A stretch of 64,000 bases of DNA from an uncultured Bacteroidales bacterium (GCA_934728255.1 CAKVEC010000002.1:1-64000); one strand, 5' to 3'. Positions 41,209-49,665 are shown, counted from the stretch's first letter. Numbers and translations: made by a program. The notes: generated by a model from the letters alone, not told the origin.

Positions 41209-42543
41209 ATGCAATTCAATCAAACAGAAATCAAGGACATGCAGATGGTTCTTACGCTCACCATTGAGCCGGCTGACTATCAAGAGGCTGTCCAGAAAGA
41301 ACTGAAACAAATCCGCCAAAAGGCGAATATCCCGGGTTTCCGCCCCGGTATGGTGCCCGCAGGCTTAGTGAAGAAAATGTATGGCAAAGGTGTGCTGGCT
41401 GACGTACTGAACAAGGTAGTCGGCGAGCAACTGAGCAAGTACATCGAGGACAACAAACTGCAGGTTCTCGGCGACCCGCTGCCCAACAACGAGCAGACTC
41501 CCGAGATGGATTTGGAGAATCAGGATACGTTCACTTTTGCATTCGACATCGCTGTCGCTCCCGAGTTTGATGCCAAACTCAACGGGCACAACAAACTGAC
41601 GCAATACAACATCGAGGTTACCGACGAGATGGTTGACAAGCAGGTGGCTTCGTATGCAGACCGTTTCGGCGAATATACCGAGACCGAGAACTATGTTTCG
41701 GGCGATGTGCTCAAAGGTTTGATGACCGAGCAGAAAGAGGGCGGCATCGTCAAAGAGGACGCTATGCTCAGCCCCGAATATATGCAGGACAAAGAGCAGG
41801 CTAAACTCTTCGAAGGCGCAAAGAAAGGTGATGTCATCACTTTCAACCCCATGAAAGCGTATGGCAACGAGACCGAAGTGGCTTCGATGCTGGGTCTGAA
41901 GAAAGAGGATGTCAAGGACCTGAACTCTGACTTCACTTTCGAGATTCATACTGTTTCGCACCACGCTCCTGCTGCCATCAATGGTGAGTTGTTCGCAAAA
42001 GTCTATGGCGAGAACAATATCAAAGACGAGGCGGATTTCCGTGCACACATCAAGGCGGAGATTGAGCAGAATATGGCAGAGGACAGCAAGTACAAGTTCG
42101 GTTTGGACGCCAAGGCTGCCATTATGAAGAAGATGGAGAATGTGGCATTCCCCGAGGCATTCCTCAAACGCTGGGTACTCGCTACCAACGAGAAGATGAC
42201 TGAGGAGGAACTCGACAAAGACTTCCCGAAAATGCTCGAGGAACTCAAATGGCACTTGGCAAAAGATCAACTCATGAAAGAGTTCAAGATCGATGTACAG
42301 AAAGAGGAAGTCGAAGCATATGCCAAAGAGGTGGCACGTATGCAGTTTATGCAATACGGCTTGATGCACATCGATGACCAGTACCTCACCAACTACGCAC
42401 AGGAGATGCTCAAGCAGGAGAACCAACTCCGCGGTATCATCGAGCGTGTAGCCGAGAACAAGATCTTTGATGCCCTCAAAGGCGTAGTCAAACTCGAAGA
42501 GAAATCCATCTCCCAAGATGACTTCGGCAAACTCTTCGCCTAA
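41209..42543 (+). CDS. tig: Trigger factor (ribosome-bound chaperone)
   Basis: 444 residues. The N-terminal ribosome-binding domain has the IPGFRPGMVPAGLVKKMYG signature (about residues 42-60; FRx-like loop). The peptidyl-prolyl isomerase domain (about 145-235) is divergent, as is usual in Bacteroidota, and the C-terminal chaperone arms run from about 250 to 430. It acts on nascent chains at the ribosome exit. It ends in a strong terminator. Confidence 0.93.
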   Translation: MQFNQTEIKDMQMVLTLTIEPADYQEAVQKELKQIRQKANIPGFRPGMVPAGLVKKMYGKGVLADVLNKVVGEQLSKYIEDNKLQVLGDPLPNNEQTPEMDLENQDTFTFAFDIAVAPEFDAKLNGHNKLTQYNIEVTDEMVDKQVASYADRFGEYTETENYVSGDVLKGLMTEQKEGGIVKEDAMLSPEYMQDKEQAKLFEGAKKGDVITFNPMKAYGNETEVASMLGLKKEDVKDLNSDFTFEIHTVSHHAPAAINGELFAKVYGENNIKDEADFRAHIKAEIEQNMAEDSKYKFGLDAKAAIMKKMENVAFPEAFLKRWVLATNEKMTEEELDKDFPKMLEELKWHLAKDQLMKEFKIDVQKEEVEAYAKEVARMQFMQYGLMHIDDQYLTNYAQEMLKQENQLRGIIERVAENKIFDALKGVVKLEEKSISQDDFGKLFA

Positions 42544-42566
42544 AACATAAAAACAATTGTTTCAAA

Positions 42567-42611
42567 CAGACAAAAAGGCTTCCCGACAAACAAGGGCAGC
42601 CTTTTTGTCTG
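42567..42611 (+). terminator. Terminator after tig
   Basis: A 14-bp perfect stem, CAGACAAAAAGGCT/AGCCTTTTTGTCTG, with an internal TCCC/GGG extension in the loop. The T run is inside the right arm. Confidence 0.88.
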
Positions 42612-42664
42612 TTTGCTCGCATAATACGGTTGTATAAAATCATATAGGCAAAAAGCGGATAGAC

Positions 42665-42695
42665 TTGTGCATATAAGAAAAAAAGCGTAACTTTG
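42665..42695 (+). promoter_or_regulatory. Promoter of ddl
   Basis: TTG 42665-42667, 20 nt, TAACTTTG 42688-42695, 31 nt before the ATG. Confidence 0.83.
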
Positions 42696-42725
42696 CAGGC
42701 TGAATATGCATAATTTGTAAAAACA

Positions 42726-43730
42726 ATGAAACGCAATATCGCCATAGTGGCAGGCGGCGACAGTTCGGAACACGATGTGTCGCTCAGGAGCGCAGCAGGA
42801 CTGTACTCTTTTATGGACAAAGAACGCTACAACATCACCATCGTTACCCTTCGCGGGAGCGACTGGCAGGCGGCTGTCGAGTGGAAATTGGAGAACGGGC
42901 AATGGCAGACCGTGGTTGCCGCACCGATAGACAAGAACGATTTTTCTTTTACTTATAACGGGCACAAGACGCAACTAGAATATGCCTATATCACCATTCA
43001 TGGTACACCGGGCGAAAACGGGCGTTTGCAGGGCTATCTCGATATGCTCGGTATTCCCTATTCCTGCTGTGGTGTGTTGGCGGCTGCCGTAACGTTCAAT
43101 AAGTACACCTGCAACCACTATTTGCAGGATTTCGGTATCCGTATCTCACCGAGTATTCTTCTTCGCAAGACGATGCCGCGCCCTACCGATGAGGAGATTG
43201 TCGGCAAAATAGGCTTGCCGTGCTTCGTAAAAAGCAATGTGGGCGGATCAAGTTTCGGCTGCACCAAGGTGAAGACCATCGAGCAGATGACACCCGCCAT
43301 CGAGCGGGCTTTCCAAGAGGGCGACGAGGTTATCTGCGAAGCGTTTATGAAGGGTACGGAGATCACCTGCGGCGTCTATAAAACCAAGAGCAAAGCCGTG
43401 GCGTTCCCTATTACAGAGGTCGTAACGAAGAATGAGTTTTTCGACTACGATGCCAAATACAAAGGGCAGGTGGACGAGATTACCCCCGCCCGTATTCCTG
43501 ATGAGGTACGCGACCGAGTGCAGGCTCTTACCTTGCATATATACGACATCCTTGGTTGCCACGGCATCATCCGTACGGATTATATTCTCACCGATGACAA
43601 TCGCACAATCAACCTGCTTGAAATCAACACCACGCCCGGTATGACCGCCACATCGTTTATTCCGCAGCAGGTACGTGCCGCAGGATTGGATATCAAGGAT
43701 GTCCTGACAGACATCATTGAAAATATATAA
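42726..43730 (+). CDS. ddl: D-alanine--D-alanine ligase
   Basis: 334 residues, an ATP-grasp enzyme making the D-Ala-D-Ala dipeptide for peptidoglycan. Motifs seen: GGDSSEHDVSL at the start, HGTPGENGRLQGYLDMLGIPY (read in two parts), FVKSNVGGSSFGC for ATP binding, and LLEINTTPGMT near the C-terminus holding the metal ligands. It starts 31 nt after its promoter and is followed 4 nt later by a prenyl synthase gene. Confidence 0.97.
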   Translation: MKRNIAIVAGGDSSEHDVSLRSAAGLYSFMDKERYNITIVTLRGSDWQAAVEWKLENGQWQTVVAAPIDKNDFSFTYNGHKTQLEYAYITIHGTPGENGRLQGYLDMLGIPYSCCGVLAAAVTFNKYTCNHYLQDFGIRISPSILLRKTMPRPTDEEIVGKIGLPCFVKSNVGGSSFGCTKVKTIEQMTPAIERAFQEGDEVICEAFMKGTEITCGVYKTKSKAVAFPITEVVTKNEFFDYDAKYKGQVDEITPARIPDEVRDRVQALTLHIYDILGCHGIIRTDYILTDDNRTINLLEINTTPGMTATSFIPQQVRAAGLDIKDVLTDIIENI

Positions 43731-43734
43731 TGAT

Positions 43735-44682
43735 ATGATGGATATTGAGCAAGCCATAGCCGCATTGGACTGGAAACGGGAACCGTACGGGCTGTACGAG
43801 CCGATCGAATATACCCTTGCCTCGGGTGGCAAACGGTTGCGCCCCCGCTTGGTGCTTTTGGCAGCCGAGATATTCGGTGGTAACGAACAGGAGGTATTGC
43901 CCGCTGCGCTGGCGATAGAGGTGTTCCATAATTTCACGCTCCTGCACGATGATGTGATGGACAAAGCGGATATTCGCCGCGGGAGACCGACGGTACATAT
44001 GCGCTGGAATGACAACACCGCCATTCTGTCGGGCGACCAGATGGTGATTGAGGCGTACAAACTGCTAAGCAATGTGCCTGCTGCCCGTCTGGCTGAGACA
44101 CTGCGCCTTTTTAACAAGATGGCAACGGAGATATGCGAGGGGCAACAGTACGATATGGAGTTTGAGATCCGCGAGCAGGTATCGATAGAGGAATATATGT
44201 ATATGATTCGCCTCAAAACGTCGGTGCTGCTGGCTACGGCATTGCAAATAGGGGCATATATTGCGGGAGCCAATGAGACGCAGCAACGAGCTCTGTACGA
44301 GTACGGCATCAATATCGGTCTGGCGTTCCAAATACAGGACGACATCCTCGATGTCTATGGCGACCCGAAGACGTTTGGCAAGGCCATAGGCGGCGATATA
44401 TGCTGCAATAAGAAGACCTATATGCTCCTGACTGCATTGCAGCGTGCGGACGATAAGACGCGCAAGGAGTTGGAGCAGTGGTTACAGGTGCAAGACAAAT
44501 CAGCGGAGAAAATACAGGCGGTAACTGATATATATACACGTACAGGTGCGCGCGAGGTCTGCGAGGCGGTGATGCAATTGCATACCCGTGAGGCGTTGTC
44601 GCAGTTGGACACCCTGCCGCAGAACGATGCCACAGAGAAGTTGCGCAAACTGGCGGAGAGACTGCTGCTGCGTAATGCGTAA
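43735..44682 (+). CDS. Polyprenyl (trans-prenyl) diphosphate synthase
   Basis: 315 residues from ATG 43735 (a second ATG is at 43738). All-alpha isoprenyl diphosphate synthase with both aspartate-rich motifs: DDVMD at 72-76 and DDILD at 202-206. GGKRLRPRL (31-39) binds IPP. The product chain length (C15, C20 or longer) cannot be read with confidence; the two bulky residues just before the first motif (FTLLHDD) do not settle it. It could feed quinone, undecaprenol or the GGGP synthase encoded at 23969. The last two codons and the stop codon lie in a TGCGTAATGCG repeat. Confidence 0.9.
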   Translation: MMDIEQAIAALDWKREPYGLYEPIEYTLASGGKRLRPRLVLLAAEIFGGNEQEVLPAALAIEVFHNFTLLHDDVMDKADIRRGRPTVHMRWNDNTAILSGDQMVIEAYKLLSNVPAARLAETLRLFNKMATEICEGQQYDMEFEIREQVSIEEYMYMIRLKTSVLLATALQIGAYIAGANETQQRALYEYGINIGLAFQIQDDILDVYGDPKTFGKAIGGDICCNKKTYMLLTALQRADDKTRKELEQWLQVQDKSAEKIQAVTDIYTRTGAREVCEAVMQLHTREALSQLDTLPQNDATEKLRKLAERLLLRNA

Positions 44683-44738
44683 TGCGTATGCGCACTATAT
44701 CGCGCATATTAATTGTTAATTCTTAATTGTTAATTGAA
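44670..44738 (+). repeat. TGCGTAATGCG and TTAATTGT short repeats around a gene junction
   Basis: 44670-44687 repeats TGCGTAA and provides the stop codon of the prenyl synthase. 44710-44738 repeats TTAATTGT/TTAATTCT and ends one base before the next start codon. Confidence 0.75.
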
Positions 44739-45506
44739 ATGCCATACAGACGACTACCCAATACCGACCAGGCGCGATTGGCTGCGCTGCGGACAGCCGT
44801 GCAACGTGCCAGCGAGGCGGACTTTACGGAACAGGTGCTGAAATACAAAACGTTGAGCGAGGCGCAACGTTTCCTGATGCAGTTTGAGAATATGGTGATG
44901 CAGTATCACGACAATTTCCAATCGCGCGTGGCTGCTAATAAGAAGTACCGTCATGTGGTACAGAATGCACGGATGTATATCTCGCATTTTATCCAGGTGC
45001 TGAATATGTCGGTCATTCGCGGGGAGATTAAGCGGGAGCAGAAAGAGTTGTACGGATTGGATCCCAACAACCATATCGTACCCGATCTGAGCAGCGAAGA
45101 AGATCTCCTGGTTTGGGGCGAGAATATCATCAACGGAGAGCAAAAACGCACGCAGATGGGCGGTTTCCCTATATATAACCCCGCTATCAATAAGGTGAAA
45201 GTGCATTACGACATCTTTAAGGAACATCAGATCAACCATACTATGCACAAGAAAACCACCACGCGTGTGGCGGGTGATATAGAGGAGATGCGCAAACAGG
45301 CGGATGCGCTCATTTTGGAGATTTGGAACCAGGTGGACGACTACTACAAAGACCTGTTGCCCTACGACCGCTTGTGCCACTGCAAGAACTACGGGCTGAT
45401 TTACTACTACCGTCCCACGGAAAAACATCTATCGGCGGAAACCGACAAACGGATCCTACACGAGCAGGAGATACAGCCTACAATACAATGGTCTCCTGAG
45501 GAGTGA
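44739..45506 (+). CDS. Conserved hypothetical cytosolic protein
   Basis: 255 residues from ATG 44739 (MPYRRLPNTDQARLAALRTA). No signal peptide or membrane segment. Mostly helical, with an N-terminal half rich in Gln/Arg helices and a C-terminal half containing RLCHCKNYGLIYYYRPTEKH. I do not recognise a named family, although similar Bacteroidota proteins of this size appear to be common. Its last 29 bp overlap the tail of the convergent cyclo-ligase gene. Confidence 0.75.
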   Translation: MPYRRLPNTDQARLAALRTAVQRASEADFTEQVLKYKTLSEAQRFLMQFENMVMQYHDNFQSRVAANKKYRHVVQNARMYISHFIQVLNMSVIRGEIKREQKELYGLDPNNHIVPDLSSEEDLLVWGENIINGEQKRTQMGGFPIYNPAINKVKVHYDIFKEHQINHTMHKKTTTRVAGDIEEMRKQADALILEIWNQVDDYYKDLLPYDRLCHCKNYGLIYYYRPTEKHLSAETDKRILHEQEIQPTIQWSPEE

Positions 45507-46083
45507 TAACTCCGTTGAGTGGCTGGTCATGCCATGTCTGCGGCAGGTTGTGATGTTTGAGTTGGAAATCGTAGGCAACGCCTAACTTGTATGCGTTTTT
45601 ATGCTTTTTGAGGAAACGGTCGTAGTACCCCCCGCCTCGTCCGATGCGGTGTCCCTTGTGGTCGAAGACCACACCGGGAACGAGAATGAGGTCAATCTTG
45701 CCGGTGTAGGCAGGTGTCTGCGGTTCGGGGATATGTGCATAGCCGGGTTTGAGGCACGTCTCGCCAGTGTAGGGGCGTATCTCTATAGATCTGCGGTGGG
45801 TTACGGGTAGGAGTAGTGTTTTGCTGCCGCAGTATTTGTCGAGCAACGGACGCAAATCTACCTCATTATGAATAGGGTAGTAGAGCAGTACGGTGCGGGC
45901 ATTGCGGAATATATCGGACTGTTCAATCTTCTCCACAATAGTCCGGGCATCGGTTGCGGCTTGGTCGGCAGGGTAGATACGGCGTTTCTGCTCCACGATA
46001 GTACGCAAAGCCTGCTGTTGCTGACGCTTGATATTCCAGGGAAGACGATTCTTTAAGTCTTGTAGTTGAGAGGCAAAAAGCAT
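45478..46083 (-). CDS. 5-formyltetrahydrofolate cyclo-ligase
   Basis: 201 residues from ATG 46083; a TTG at 46116 would add eleven residues and sits closer to the promoter. The enzyme makes 5,10-methenyl-THF from 5-formyl-THF with ATP. The phosphate-binding motif GRGGGYYDRFL and the N-terminal basic helix (NIKRQQQQALRTIVEQKRR) are typical, as is LILVPGVVFDHKGHRIG. The 3' end overlaps the opposite gene tail-to-tail by 29 bp. Confidence 0.92.
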   Translation of the reverse strand: MLFASQLQDLKNRLPWNIKRQQQQALRTIVEQKRRIYPADQAATDARTIVEKIEQSDIFRNARTVLLYYPIHNEVDLRPLLDKYCGSKTLLLPVTHRRSIEIRPYTGETCLKPGYAHIPEPQTPAYTGKIDLILVPGVVFDHKGHRIGRGGGYYDRFLKKHKNAYKLGVAYDFQLKHHNLPQTWHDQPLNGVITPQETIVL

Positions 46084-46139
46084 ATATGATGAGTCTGATT
46101 TTAGGTGTTCTGACAATGGATTGCCGATAAAAAAGCGTG

Positions 46140-46171
46140 CAAAATTAGTACATTATTTGCATATTTGCAAA
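46140..46171 (-). promoter_or_regulatory. Promoter of the cyclo-ligase gene
   Basis: On the minus strand TTTG (46171-46168), 20 nt, TAATTTTG (46147-46140). It interlocks with the plus-strand promoter at 46156-46187. Confidence 0.8.
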
Positions 46172-46187
46172 AATGGCACTAATTTTG
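46156..46187 (+). promoter_or_regulatory. Promoter of the DUF6242 gene
   Basis: TTTG 46156-46159, 20 nt, TAATTTTG 46180-46187, 17 nt before the ATG. Confidence 0.82.
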
Positions 46188-46203
46188 CCTTAAATTACAA
46201 GTT

Positions 46204-47538
46204 ATGAAGCGTTTTTTACCCCTGATAGGAGTTTTATTGATAGGATTGGTCGGGTGCAACGACAAGACTGCCACTACTACGAAGTCGTCGGTGGCACAAC
46301 TGACCGCTTTCAGTTTCTCAGCAAATAGTAATTATCCGGGGCTCGCCGCCGCATCCTTTAAGGTGGAGGAGCGTTTGGATACAGGCTTGGTGTATAATCT
46401 CGACTCGATTATGTACGCCACGCCGTTGGATTCTGTGGTGCCTAAGTTTACGTTTGCTGCCACACCCGGTTCAGCAATTATGCAGACCCCCGATACCACC
46501 ATCGTATTGGGAGGTTCGGATACAATCAACTTTGTGAAACAGCCGCTGTATCTGACGGTCAAGTCGCAGGACGGCACGAATACCAAGGTGTATGAACTCC
46601 GTGCATATGTGCATCAGGTTGATCCGGACCTGTACCATTGGGAGCAACTCTGTCCGCAGGTGCTGACCGACAACAGCGAGCAGCGCGTGGTATCACTCGG
46701 CGAGAAATTCGTATTGGTAAGCAATAATGGTTTCCGTACATCGGTTTGTACCTCTGCCAATGGCAAGATATGGAGTAACCCGCAGATGCCGGCGGGGCTG
46801 CCCGACGGGTGTCATGTGCGCCGTATCATCTCGGATGGCAGCACGCTCTATTATGCCGACTCGCTGACGCTCTATACCTCTACCGATGCCCTATCGTGGA
46901 TGGCGGCGGACTATACCGGCACCGGTTTCCGTATCCGCAATATGCTGATGGCGTGGAATGATACCGTATGGGCTGTAGTGGAGGATAATCAAGGGTTGGT
47001 GCTGGCAAAGATACAGGACAATGCCTTGAAACTGACTGCTTTGCGTCCGAAAAGCGATTTCCCGGTGAGTGATTTTGCTACGGTATGTTTCGAGAACGCA
47101 GCGGGGCGTGCACGGGCAATGGTGCTTGGCGGGCGTGCAAAAAATGGTGCAGTGCTCAACTCGCGTTGGAACCTGGAGTTCTCGCCTGCGGTGGGCTATC
47201 GTATGCAAAATTTTTCTATTGACCGACCTGCTTTTACTGACCTCACCGGCGCAAGCGTCATTTGGTACAACCATCAACTGCTGATGTTCGGCGGGGTGGA
47301 TGCGGATATGCACTATATCGGGCGCGATATTCTGGTGAGCAACGACGAGGGGCTCAACTGGACTGCGGCAGACAGCACCAAGAACTACCTGCCCGATACC
47401 TATACCGCCCGCCAGAAACAATCGGTGCTGGTGCGCGACAATGCGATCTATGTCTTTGGCGGTGAGCATCAAGACCAAACATTCAGCGATGTCTATCGTG
47501 GCAAACTCAACTCTATCGATTGGAATAACAAAAACTAA
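46204..47538 (+). CDS. DUF6242-type lipoprotein with kelch-like repeats
   Basis: 444 residues. Lipobox VGC with Cys18. The first 130 residues form a beta-sandwich-like region (VAQLTAFSFSANSNYPGL onward). From about 150 to the end, repeats such as FGGVDADMHYIGRDILVSNDEGLNWTAAD (quoted in parts) and YVFGGEHQDQ look like a kelch or BNR beta-propeller. It matches the Bacteroidales family annotated as DUF6242, of unknown function. Surface or periplasmic location is expected. Confidence 0.8.
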   Translation: MKRFLPLIGVLLIGLVGCNDKTATTTKSSVAQLTAFSFSANSNYPGLAAASFKVEERLDTGLVYNLDSIMYATPLDSVVPKFTFAATPGSAIMQTPDTTIVLGGSDTINFVKQPLYLTVKSQDGTNTKVYELRAYVHQVDPDLYHWEQLCPQVLTDNSEQRVVSLGEKFVLVSNNGFRTSVCTSANGKIWSNPQMPAGLPDGCHVRRIISDGSTLYYADSLTLYTSTDALSWMAADYTGTGFRIRNMLMAWNDTVWAVVEDNQGLVLAKIQDNALKLTALRPKSDFPVSDFATVCFENAAGRARAMVLGGRAKNGAVLNSRWNLEFSPAVGYRMQNFSIDRPAFTDLTGASVIWYNHQLLMFGGVDADMHYIGRDILVSNDEGLNWTAADSTKNYLPDTYTARQKQSVLVRDNAIYVFGGEHQDQTFSDVYRGKLNSIDWNNKN

Positions 47539-47610
47539 AAACTTTTAACTTTCCAACTTCTCTCAACTTCTCTCAACTCTAAACTAATAATAAACAAAAT
47601 ATATACAACT

Positions 47611-48861
47611 ATGACAATCAATGATTACAATTTCGCCGGCAAGAAGGCGATTGTTCGTGTGGACTTCAATGTGCCACTCGATGAGAACGGTAAGATTACT
47701 GACGATACTCGTATCCGCGGTGCGTTGCCTACTCTCAAACATATCCTGGAGCAAGGTGGTGCGCTCATCATTATGAGCCATATGGGCAAGCCGAAAGGCA
47801 AAGTCAATAAGAAATACAGCCTGAGCCAGATCGTGGACGCTGTTTCCGAGGCACTGGGTGTCAAGGTGCAGTTCGCGCCGGATTGCGCCAAGGCAAAAGC
47901 ACAGGCTGATGCCCTCAAACCGGGCGAGGTGCTGTTGCTCGAAAACCTCCGTTTCTACCCCGAAGAGGAGGGTAAACCCGTAGATATCGAGAAGGAAGAT
48001 CCTGCTTACGAGGCTGCTAAAAAAGAGATGAAAGCACGCCAGAAAGACTTTGCCAAGACGCTCGCATCGTATGCCGACTGCTATGTAAACGACGCTTTCG
48101 GTACCGCTCACCGCAAACATGCTTCTACCGCTGTCATTGCTGACTATTTCGATGCCGACAACAAGATGCTCGGTTACCTGATGGAAAAAGAGGTGGCTGC
48201 TGTGGACAATATCCTCCACAATATCAAACATCCTTTCACCGCTATCATGGGCGGCTCGAAAGTTTCGACCAAGATCGGTATCATCGAGAACCTGATGGAC
48301 AAGGTGGACAACCTGATTCTCTGCGGCGGTATGACCTATACTTTCGCCAAAGCACAGGGTGGCAAGATTGGCAACTCGATCTGCGAGGACGACAAACTCG
48401 ACCTGGCACTCGACATCATCGCACAGGCGAAAGCCAAAGGTGTGAACCTCGTTCTGGGTAGCGACTGCGTAGCAGGCGACGCTTTCTCCAACGATGCACA
48501 TCAGCAGATCTGTGAGGCAAACAACGTACCCGACGGCTGGGAGGGTATGGATGCCGGACCCGAGAGCCGCAAGGCGTTTGCTGCTGCTATCAAGGGTGCG
48601 AAGACCATCCTTTGGAACGGTCCTGCAGGCGTATTCGAGTTCGATAACTTCACTGCCGGTTCGCGTGCTATCGCCGAGGCTATCGCCGAGGCTACCGACG
48701 AGGGGGCTTACTCGCTCATCGGCGGCGGCGACAGCGTGGCTTGTATCAACAAGTTCGGTCTCGCTGACCGTGTAAGTTACATCTCCACGGGTGGTGGTGC
48801 ATTGCTCGAGGCTATCGAGGGCAAGGTTCTCCCCGGTGTAGCAGCCATCAAAGGCGAATAA
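47611..48861 (+). CDS. pgk: Phosphoglycerate kinase
   Basis: 416 residues. Transfers phosphate from 1,3-bisphosphoglycerate to ADP in glycolysis. N-terminal RVDFNVPLDENG, LLLENLRFYPEEEG and the C-terminal nucleotide loop LIGGGDSVACINKFG are present, together with WNGPAGVFE. An insert KEDPAYEAAKKEMKARQK after residue 125 is a normal Bacteroidota feature. The short repeats ACTTCTCTCA lie in its leader (47557-47580). Confidence 0.97.
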   Translation: MTINDYNFAGKKAIVRVDFNVPLDENGKITDDTRIRGALPTLKHILEQGGALIIMSHMGKPKGKVNKKYSLSQIVDAVSEALGVKVQFAPDCAKAKAQADALKPGEVLLLENLRFYPEEEGKPVDIEKEDPAYEAAKKEMKARQKDFAKTLASYADCYVNDAFGTAHRKHASTAVIADYFDADNKMLGYLMEKEVAAVDNILHNIKHPFTAIMGGSKVSTKIGIIENLMDKVDNLILCGGMTYTFAKAQGGKIGNSICEDDKLDLALDIIAQAKAKGVNLVLGSDCVAGDAFSNDAHQQICEANNVPDGWEGMDAGPESRKAFAAAIKGAKTILWNGPAGVFEFDNFTAGSRAIAEAIAEATDEGAYSLIGGGDSVACINKFGLADRVSYISTGGGALLEAIEGKVLPGVAAIKGE

Positions 48862-48887
48862 GGAGTTGATTAGTGGATAAGTTGATG

Positions 48888-48970
48888 CGTTTATGCGTGG
48901 TTTACAAAGTTTATGAGTTGAAAAAGTTTAACTCATAAACCCTATTAACCTGTTAAACCACGTATAAACG
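48888..48970. repeat. Nested inverted repeats between pgk and the DUF3127 gene
   Basis: Outer arms CGTTTATGCGTGGTTTA (48888-48904) and TAAACCACGTATAAACG (48954-48970) pair with one mismatch. Inner arms TTTATGAGTT (48910-48919) and AACTCATAAA (48930-48939) pair perfectly. It could stabilise or end the pgk transcript; there is no T run. Confidence 0.75.
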
Positions 48971-48997
48971 TATAAACTTCTAAACTCATAAACTAAA

Positions 48998-49408
48998 ATG
49001 GATATAGTCGGAAAAATCATTCAGGTACTGCCTGAGCAAAGTGGCACCAGCAAAACGGGCAATCCGTGGAAGGTGCAGTCATACGTATTGGAGACGCAAG
49101 AGCAGTATCCTCGTAAAGTGTGCTTCGAGATCTTCGGTGAGGAACGTATCAAGAACAACCCTTGCAAGATTGATGATGTGGTAACGGTTTCGTTCGACAT
49201 CGAGTCGCGCGAGTTCAATGGTCGTTGGTACACTTCTATCCGTGCATGGCGTGTACAGCAAGGTGCTGTGGCTGCGGCTCCGCAGGGGGCGCAGATGGCG
49301 GCTCCTGCACCCGCTCCTGCTGCCACACCGGCAGCCACTCCCGCAGCCAATACGGCTTCTTTTGATGCCGTTGCAGGCAGCGACGAGAGCAGCGACCTCC
49401 CCTTCTAA
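48998..49408 (+). CDS. DUF3127 OB-fold protein with SSB-like tail
   Basis: 136 residues. The first 85 residues form the DUF3127 OB-fold (IIQVLPEQSGTSKTGNPWKVQSYVLET in parts). Then a low-complexity Ala/Pro/Gln linker and the C-terminal SSDLPF. This resembles the acidic DDIPF/DDLPF tail by which single-strand binding proteins recruit partners. The protein may therefore bind nucleic acid and contact replication or repair enzymes; that is inference from layout. It ends at a strong terminator. Confidence 0.85.
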   Translation: MDIVGKIIQVLPEQSGTSKTGNPWKVQSYVLETQEQYPRKVCFEIFGEERIKNNPCKIDDVVTVSFDIESREFNGRWYTSIRAWRVQQGAVAAAPQGAQMAAPAPAPAATPAATPAANTASFDAVAGSDESSDLPF

Positions 49409-49420
49409 ATACGATACTGG

Positions 49421-49459
49421 AAAAGGCTGCCTATGGAAAGGCAGCCTTTTCTTTTTTTT
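49421..49459 (+). terminator. Terminator after the DUF3127 gene
   Basis: The 11-bp perfect stem AAAAGGCTGCC/GGCAGCCTTTT is followed by CTTTTTTTT. Confidence 0.93.
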
Positions 49460-49496
49460 ATCGTCTGCTCTTTGTGCTTGCCTTCGTATAGAAAGA

Positions 49497-49528
49497 GTAG
49501 GTGATTAGTAGGTGATTCGTTATAGGAT
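49497..49528 (+). repeat. 11-bp tandem array, 2 units of GTAGGTGATTA
   Basis: Units at 49497 and 49508, then CGTTATAGGAT. The left flank is TATAGAAAGA. The shortest member of the family. Confidence 0.88.
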
Positions 49529-49569
49529 GCGCTTTGGATAATACGTAAATTATAATGTGCGCTGAAAGG

Positions 49570-49627
49570 CTATCCACAGGCTATCCACAGGACATCCACC
49601 CGACTTATCCACCTTATATCCACCTTA
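49570..49627 (+). repeat. Five ATCCAC units at 11- to 13-bp spacing (DnaA-box-like)
   Basis: ATCCAC begins at 49572, 49583, 49594, 49607 and 49618. CTATCCACA occurs twice and TTATCCACC once; each differs from the DnaA box TTATCCACA at one base. Short TTAATTATTAATT repeats follow up to the next gene. Confidence 0.7.
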
Positions 49628-49665
49628 CTTTGCATATTAATTATTAATTTTTAATTGTTAATTGG

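Noticed and set aside
41365..42516. Long antisense frame opposite trigger factor
   Set aside because: It is a shadow of tig without promoter or protein features.
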